A DNA stretch of 64,000 nt. It comes from Acidovorax delafieldii. Its GTDB lineage: Bacteria; Pseudomonadota; Gammaproteobacteria; Burkholderiales; Burkholderiaceae_C. Below the pieces are notes generated by a model. The model had not been told where the DNA came from. It worked only from the letters and a program-made list of their open reading frames with translations, and did no database searches. The stretch lies in contig DFQQ01000023.1 of NCBI GenBank assembly GCA_002377855.1, forward strand, positions 165,204 to 229,203. The letters are read 5' to 3'. Below are positions 57,731 to 64,000 of the stretch, piece after piece; the stretch's first letter is position 1, and each line of letters opens with the position of its first letter. The position numbers and the translations under genes were made by a program.

Positions 57731-57954
57731 GCAATAAGAAGGCAAAGGACTACAGGGCAAAGGGTAGGGCAAGCGCATAACGCCTCACTGCACACCGCCG
57801 CAGCCGCGCCGGGCGCGGCTGCCTCGGCTGCGGGCCGCCGGGGCCTGCCCATGCGGCGTGCTTGGGCTGGCTTTGGCGAGTGTGGGAGTGGCAGTTGCAG
57901 GGAAAGGCAAGGTGGAAAACACGGGCAACAACGGGCCAGGGCCGCCATTGTTTT

Positions 57955-57970
57955 TGTCGGCTGTACGACA
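57955..57970. promoter_or_regulatory. 5-6-5 palindrome, candidate Crp/Fnr-type operator
   Basis: TGTCG and CGACA are separated by six bases, the geometry of Crp/Fnr sites (TGTGA-N6-TCACA). It lies 62 bp before the DUF962 start and 225 bp before the divergent Crp-type gene. The remaining sequence of the ~300-bp interval is GC-rich and shows nothing else certain. Confidence 0.45.
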
Positions 57971-58031
57971 GACGTTACGGCCTTTCGTGAGAAACAGTCA
58001 ATCCTGCGCAAAACAACGAATGGAGACACCC

Positions 58032-58556
58032 ATGAAAACCCTGATCGACCACTTGGCCCAGTACGCCGCCTACCACCGTGACCCCCGCAATATCCAGACC
58101 CATTTTGTCGGGGTGCCCATGATCATGTTTGCCGTGGTGGTGCTGCTATCGCGCCCCACGTGGTGGCTGGGCATCATGCCCATCAGCCCGGCACTGGTCT
58201 GTGCCGTGGCGGCCGGTATTTTCTACTTGCGGCTGGATCTGCGGCTGGGGCTGTTCATGGCCGCATTGCTCGCTGCGATGCTGGCGGCGGCCGCGGCCAT
58301 GGCGCCCTTGGGCACTGCCGCTTGGGTGGCCTGGGGCGTGGGCCTGTTTGCCGTGGGCTGGGTGATCCAGTTTGTGGGCCACTACTACGAGGGGCGCAAG
58401 CCCGCTTTTGTGGACGATGTGATGGGCCTGCTGATCGGGCCGCTCTTCGTGGTGGCCGAGTGGGGCTTTGCGCTGGGCATGCGGCAAGAGGTGCAGCGTG
58501 CCATGGAGCAGCGCAGCGGCCCCGTGCGCTTGCGCGACCTGGGGCGCACAGCCTGA
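58032..58556 (+). CDS. DUF962/Mpo1-family membrane protein
   Basis: ATG 58032 has GGAGA upstream and gives 174 residues with four membrane helices. YAAYHRDPRNIQTHFVGVPM near the N-terminus and IQFVGHYYEGRKPAFVDDVM near residue 120 are the conserved His-rich blocks of DUF962. Yeast Mpo1 in this family is an iron-dependent dioxygenase that shortens 2-hydroxy fatty acids. A similar lipid-degrading role is plausible. Confidence 0.88.
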   Translation: MKTLIDHLAQYAAYHRDPRNIQTHFVGVPMIMFAVVVLLSRPTWWLGIMPISPALVCAVAAGIFYLRLDLRLGLFMAALLAAMLAAAAAMAPLGTAAWVAWGVGLFAVGWVIQFVGHYYEGRKPAFVDDVMGLLIGPLFVVAEWGFALGMRQEVQRAMEQRSGPVRLRDLGRTA

Positions 58557-58579
58557 AAGATGGGGTGGGATTTCGAGAA

Positions 58580-58601
58580 AGAAGGCCGCCATAGGCCTTC
58601 T
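58580..58601 (+). other. Perfect 8-bp hairpin after the DUF962 gene
   Basis: AGAAGGCC pairs with GGCCTTCT around six bases, 24 bp after the stop. It has no T-run, so it may stabilise mRNA or be a weak terminator. Confidence 0.45.
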
Positions 58602-58735
58602 GTACGAAACAAACGGGGAGTGTGCGCCGTGGATCGGGACGGGCTGCAGGCCTGAACGCAGCAATAGCCGTGGAGGTTGAGATATTTGCAACGCAGACGG
58701 CCCCTGATACGCATTTGAACAGGGCAAGATTGTTA

Positions 58736-58796
58736 GTGAAAATGGCCCCTGGCGCTTATTCGGTAAGCGCTGATAGCTATTAAATCAGTAGCAATC
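58736..58796 (+). repeat. Dispersed ~57-bp repeat, copy 10
   Basis: GAAAATGGCCCCTGGCGCTT, GGTAAGCGCTGATAGCTATT and AGTAGCAAT are near-consensus. The copy lies in a 296-bp gap between the DUF962 gene and the convergent hydrolase gene, in which no other gene is seen. Confidence 0.8.
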
Positions 58797-58852
58797 TTCG
58801 CATCTGCCTGTTTGGCGGTAGTGGGTACTGCCCATGGTGCGCTGTCACGGCA

Positions 58853-59677
58853 TCAGCTGCGCTCACCCACCAGCGCAAAACGGCTGCGGTTGTGTTCCAG
58901 CCATTGGGCAGACAAGGGGCTGACCCTGTCGCTGGGATGAAAGTCGCGCCGCAAGTAGTCCTTCCAAGGCCTCCAGGTGTGGCGCACCAAGCCTGCAGGC
59001 CCGAACAAGGTCCGCCAGGCACTGGCCCAGGTGCCGGGTCGGTACAGGCTGCGGTCGCGGTGCAGGTTGCTTGCCAACTGGCGCGTCACATCCACCAGAA
59101 ACACCAGTGTGGTGCGGCGGAACCACACCATGCGCCACTCGTGATTGCCGCCCAGTGCCCGGTACAGGTCAAACGCCGTGTTCTTGTGCTCGCCTTCCTC
59201 CGCGCCGTGCCACAGCCACAGGGTTTGCAAGCGGTCTTCGCTGCCTTGGAGCACTTCGGGGTGGCCCAGCAGCCACTCGGCCAGCATGGCCGTGAAGTGC
59301 TCGTTGGCGGCCGTCACGGCAAGGGCGTGGCGAGGGTCTTGCCCCACGAACAGCTTGCGCTGTTTTTCAATCGACACTGCCCACAGATTGCGCAGCCCCC
59401 GCTGCTCCAGGTGGCTGTTGAACAGGCTGTGAATGCGCCGGTGGGTTGCCTCTTGCCCGATAAAGCCACGCACTTCTGCTGCGTAATGGGCTTGCAGGTC
59501 GGGCGGCAAGGCCTGGTGAGCTTCTCGCACCGCATCGATGAAAAACTGCTCGCCCATGGGAAAGCTCATGGACAGGGCGTTGAACAGCGCCGTGCGAAAA
59601 GGGTCGCCAGCGCACCAGTGCTGCGCCATGGGCTTGGCCAGGTCAATCAACAGGCGGCGAACGACCAGCTCGGTCAT
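58853..59677 (-). CDS. PF10118-type metal-dependent hydrolase (ferritin-like di-iron pattern)
   Basis: ATG 59677, after AAGGAG, gives 274 residues. Carboxylate/His residues are in FIGQEATHRRIHSLFN, AANEHFTAMLAEWL and WHGAEEGEHKNTAFDLYRAL, a pattern of two EExH/ExxH helices as in di-iron proteins. The family is annotated as a predicted metal-dependent hydrolase; the reaction is unknown. It follows hppA by 147 bp in the same direction. Confidence 0.8.
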   Translation of the reverse strand: MTELVVRRLLIDLAKPMAQHWCAGDPFRTALFNALSMSFPMGEQFFIDAVREAHQALPPDLQAHYAAEVRGFIGQEATHRRIHSLFNSHLEQRGLRNLWAVSIEKQRKLFVGQDPRHALAVTAANEHFTAMLAEWLLGHPEVLQGSEDRLQTLWLWHGAEEGEHKNTAFDLYRALGGNHEWRMVWFRRTTLVFLVDVTRQLASNLHRDRSLYRPGTWASAWRTLFGPAGLVRHTWRPWKDYLRRDFHPSDRVSPLSAQWLEHNRSRFALVGERS

Positions 59678-59824
59678 GGGGGCTCCTTCAAACAATCGCG
59701 TTCTCCCCATGGTGGAGAGGAGGGGCACGGGCGTCAACGTCTTTTTGCGCGTGGCGCCGCTCCCACCGTGGTTTGCTTGATGTGGGTCAGGCAGGCGGCC
59801 TTGCGCAGCGCTGGGCCGCGCCGG

Positions 59825-61906
<2,082 letters not shown>

Positions 61907-62176
61907 TCGGTGCTCCTTCAAATGCGGTTGCACGGATGGAAACACGACGCATCGGTGGTGCTTCCGCTGCGTTGCTTCCTCGGGCCCCGCGTGGCGGGCC
62001 GATTGGCCAACGCGTCCAATTTACAGGCAAACCCGCTCATGCAAGCGGGTAGAAAGGGGCGTGCCCCTAAAATCAGGGTTAATCCCGACGCAATACGGTT
62101 CGCCATGACCGCACCGGCGCGCAACTGGCACGCCTTGCTTCGCGGGTTACCGTTGCTAACCACTATTTTTAAAGAC

Positions 62177-62713
62177 ATGTCCCTCAACAACGTCACCCCC
62201 GGCAAGAACCTTCCCGAGACATTCAACGTGGTCATCGAAATTCCGATGAACGCTGATCCGATCAAGTACGAAGTGGACAAGGAGTCGGGCGCCATTTTTG
62301 TGGACCGTTTCATGACCACGGCCATGCACTACCCCACCAACTATGGTTATGTGCCCCAGACCCTGTCGGGCGACGGTGACCCCGTGGACGTGCTGGTGAT
62401 CACGCCCTATCCGCTGTTCCCGGGTGTGGTGGTGCCTTGCCGCCCACTGGGCATCCTGATGATGGAAGACGAAGCGGGCGTGGATGGCAAGGTGATCGCA
62501 GTGCCCACCTCCAAGATCCTGCCCATGTACGACCACTGGAAGAACATCGACGATGTGAATGCCATGCGCCGTAACGCGATCTCGCACTTCTTCGAGCACT
62601 ACAAGGATCTGGAAAAGGGCAAGTGGGTGAAGGTGCTGGGCTGGGAAGGCATTGACGCTGCAAAGAAGGAAATCACCGACGGCGTGGCCAACTACCAAAA
62701 GAGCCAGGCCTGA
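62177..62713 (+). CDS. ppa: Soluble family I inorganic pyrophosphatase
   Basis: ATG 62177 gives 178 residues. The active site is in GAIFVDRFMTTAMHYPTNYG, the signature DGDPVDVLVI and VVPCRPLGILMMEDEAGVDG. It hydrolyses pyrophosphate to phosphate in the cytoplasm, beside the membrane-bound enzyme that conserves the same energy. Its terminator follows. Confidence 0.97.
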   Translation: MSLNNVTPGKNLPETFNVVIEIPMNADPIKYEVDKESGAIFVDRFMTTAMHYPTNYGYVPQTLSGDGDPVDVLVITPYPLFPGVVVPCRPLGILMMEDEAGVDGKVIAVPTSKILPMYDHWKNIDDVNAMRRNAISHFFEHYKDLEKGKWVKVLGWEGIDAAKKEITDGVANYQKSQA

Positions 62714-62783
62714 CGGCCCCGCTGGCCTCGTCCAACCGCAGGGCGGGCTACTTCGCCCCTGCTAGGCGGCGCTACCTTGCGTG

Positions 62784-62819
62784 AAGCACCTGGGTGGTCC
62801 CCCGCCCCGGTGCTTTTTT
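62784..62819 (+). terminator. Rho-independent terminator of ppa
   Basis: AAGCACC (62784-62790) pairs with GGTGCTT (62809-62815). The stem is followed by TTTT (six T residues counting the end of the stem). Confidence 0.85.
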
Positions 62820-63182
62820 CATGCCTGTTCCCGCCCGACGCTTAGGCCGGGCCAGGTTCCGTCATGCGGAGGGAGGCGTCGTGCCCTGCAGGATCGCCAG
62901 CCTGACAGTCAGCACATGTGCTGCACGACAAGCCTATCGATAGCCCTGTCAGGTAAGCGTGAATTTATCAAATAATTGATATTTATCACATTAAAAGATA
63001 CACTTTTGTGTACACCGCAGTCCTTCGCAGGGTGTGCACAAAGCGGTACTCCACCGGTCTTGGTTACCCGGCATGGCCGACTACTGGCTACTGCCACGCA
63101 GCCAGCGGCGGTCCTTTGCTAGTGCTGTGTGAGCCCATCCTTCGCTGCAAGGGCCGTGCGACTTTTTCCGGCGAGCTATTAC
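62820..63182. other. Control region upstream of the chemotaxis receptor
   Basis: About 360 bp have no gene. An AT-rich patch at 62960-63015 contains the palindrome TATCAA-ATAA-TTGATA (62966-62981) and probably the promoter. The rest shows nothing I can name. Confidence 0.45.
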
Positions 63183-64000
63183 ATGATTTATTCACCTGAT
63201 CTTCAGCCTCAGCGGGCTGCCAGCCCGGCCCAAATTCTGGGCGACCGCGTCATCCTGGCTGCCATCGTCATCAGCGCAATCACGGCGGTGGTGCTGGGTT
63301 TCAACTTTGTGGAATCGGGCCTCGCTTGGGGCATATCCGCTTTGCTGATGGCCGTTGCGGTAGGGGCCTACACCAGTGCCGCAGGCACGCTGGTTTCACG
63401 GCTGGTGTTGACGTTTGTTCAGTCGTCCTTTGTGGCGCTGCACATTCAATTGGCTCAAGGGCTGACGGAGTTGCATTTCGGCGTTTTTGTGACCCTGGCT
63501 TTGCTGCTGGTGTACCTGGACTGGCGCCCCATCGTGTTCTCCGCCTTGGTGTTTGCCGTACACCACGTGTTGTTCGACCGCTTGCAAGCCGCTGGATTTG
63601 GGGTGTTCTGCCTCACAGAGCCGAGCTTTGTGCGTACCCTGGGCCACGCCGTGTACGTGGTGATCCAGACCGCGCTGGAGGTGTTGATGGCGGTGACATT
63701 GGGCCGTACCGCACGGGCGGGCGAGGAGCTGCGCAGCCTGGTGGCCGCAGTAGACCGCGACGATGGCATCAGCCTGAATGCCGCCAAGGCAGTGCCCACC
63801 AGCACGCCCATCAGCCGCGCCTTGCAAACCACCTTGATGCGCATGGAGACGGCAGTGGCCTCGGTGCGCGAAGCCACCAGCAATCTGCAAAACGCCTCGG
63901 CAGAAATTGCGCAAGGCAATCACAACTTGAGCGCGCGCACAGAGCAGCAAGCCAGCGCCTTGGAAGAGACAGCAGCCTCCATGGAAGAGCTGGGCTCCAC
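63183..64000 (+). CDS. Methyl-accepting chemotaxis protein, C-terminus cut by window edge
   Basis: ATG 63183 opens a frame of 272 codons to the edge. Several membrane helices occupy about residues 22-190, including the His-rich loop VYLDWRPIVFSALVFAVHHV. The start of the cytoplasmic signalling domain follows: SNLQNASAEIAQGNHNLSAR and TEQQASALEETAASMEELGS, the first methylation helix. No periplasmic ligand domain is visible, so sensing is probably within the membrane. The rest of the gene lies outside the window. Confidence 0.92.
   Translation, partial: MIYSPDLQPQRAASPAQILGDRVILAAIVISAITAVVLGFNFVESGLAWGISALLMAVAVGAYTSAAGTLVSRLVLTFVQSSFVALHIQLAQGLTELHFGVFVTLALLLVYLDWRPIVFSALVFAVHHVLFDRLQAAGFGVFCLTEPSFVRTLGHAVYVVIQTALEVLMAVTLGRTARAGEELRSLVAAVDRDDGISLNAAKAVPTSTPISRALQTTLMRMETAVASVREATSNLQNASAEIAQGNHNLSARTEQQASALEETAASMEELGS

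Overview
The window reads as chromosomal DNA of a high-GC betaproteobacterium of the order Burkholderiales, most likely family Comamonadaceae (Acidovorax-like). Pointers are two Bug/TctC-type periplasmic binding proteins, a PHA phasin, a late cobalamin operon, a catBC muconate branch, a K+-independent H+-pyrophosphatase, and a dispersed ~57-bp palindromic repeat. The family assignment is inference; no rRNA or tRNA gene was seen.

Layout. 1-2351: genes resembling the decaprenylphosphoryl-D-arabinose route (GtrA-type membrane protein, DprE1-like oxidase cut by the window edge, UbiA-type DPPR synthase, DUF212/divergent PAP2 candidate phosphatase). 2348-5702: a decayed UPF0104/LPG-synthase-like membrane protein gene broken by two degenerate IS5-family elements; the second retains terminal inverted repeats and a CTAG target duplication. 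6129-12297: the most unusual block. It holds a leftward four-gene cassette: a secreted protein with three 39-residue repeats, a small exported protein, a CsgG/HfaB-like lipoprotein fused to a peptidoglycan-binding-like segment and a DUF4384-like tail, and a Sel1/TPR protein. Facing it is a rightward NarL-type response regulator and HisKA_3 kinase. I read it as a candidate uncharacterised curli/holdfast-like surface fibre system. 12411-18668: phasin with duplicated operator-like palindromes, a deacetylase/thioesterase pair, pncB, a NhaD-type antiporter and a 2-hydroxyacid dehydrogenase.

18749-29720: rmuC, an MFS exporter, then cobalamin genes (cbiB, cobD, cobQ; cobalamin riboswitch; bluB, cobT) interrupted by a HipA-like kinase/DUF3037 pair, then an alpha/beta hydrolase and a broken second copy of the cobT 3' end. 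29957-34911: two Bug proteins, catC, catB and a divergent LysR regulator. 34930-44033: nth, an aminotransferase, slyX, a GGDEF-EAL protein, a 1071-residue predicted solenoid/propeller protein and a TruC-like pseudouridine synthase. 44219-48820: DHH phosphoesterase, an EnvZ/OmpR-type pair, a SIMPL protein and a thioredoxin-like protein. 48934-53947: molybdenum-cofactor genes moeA, mobA and moaA (with a GNAT gene) and a PilJ-domain protein. 54005-59677: SDR, DUF2889, aldehyde dehydrogenase, Crp/Fnr regulator, DUF962 and a di-iron-type hydrolase. 59825-64000: hppA and ppa back to back, then the start of a chemotaxis receptor.

Ten copies of the ~57-bp repeat lie in the window, nine between genes or at gene ends and one inside moeA, where it is translated in frame as about 20 extra residues. 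Coordinates, motif residues and repeat alignments were read by eye; family names rest on recalled motifs, not on searches.
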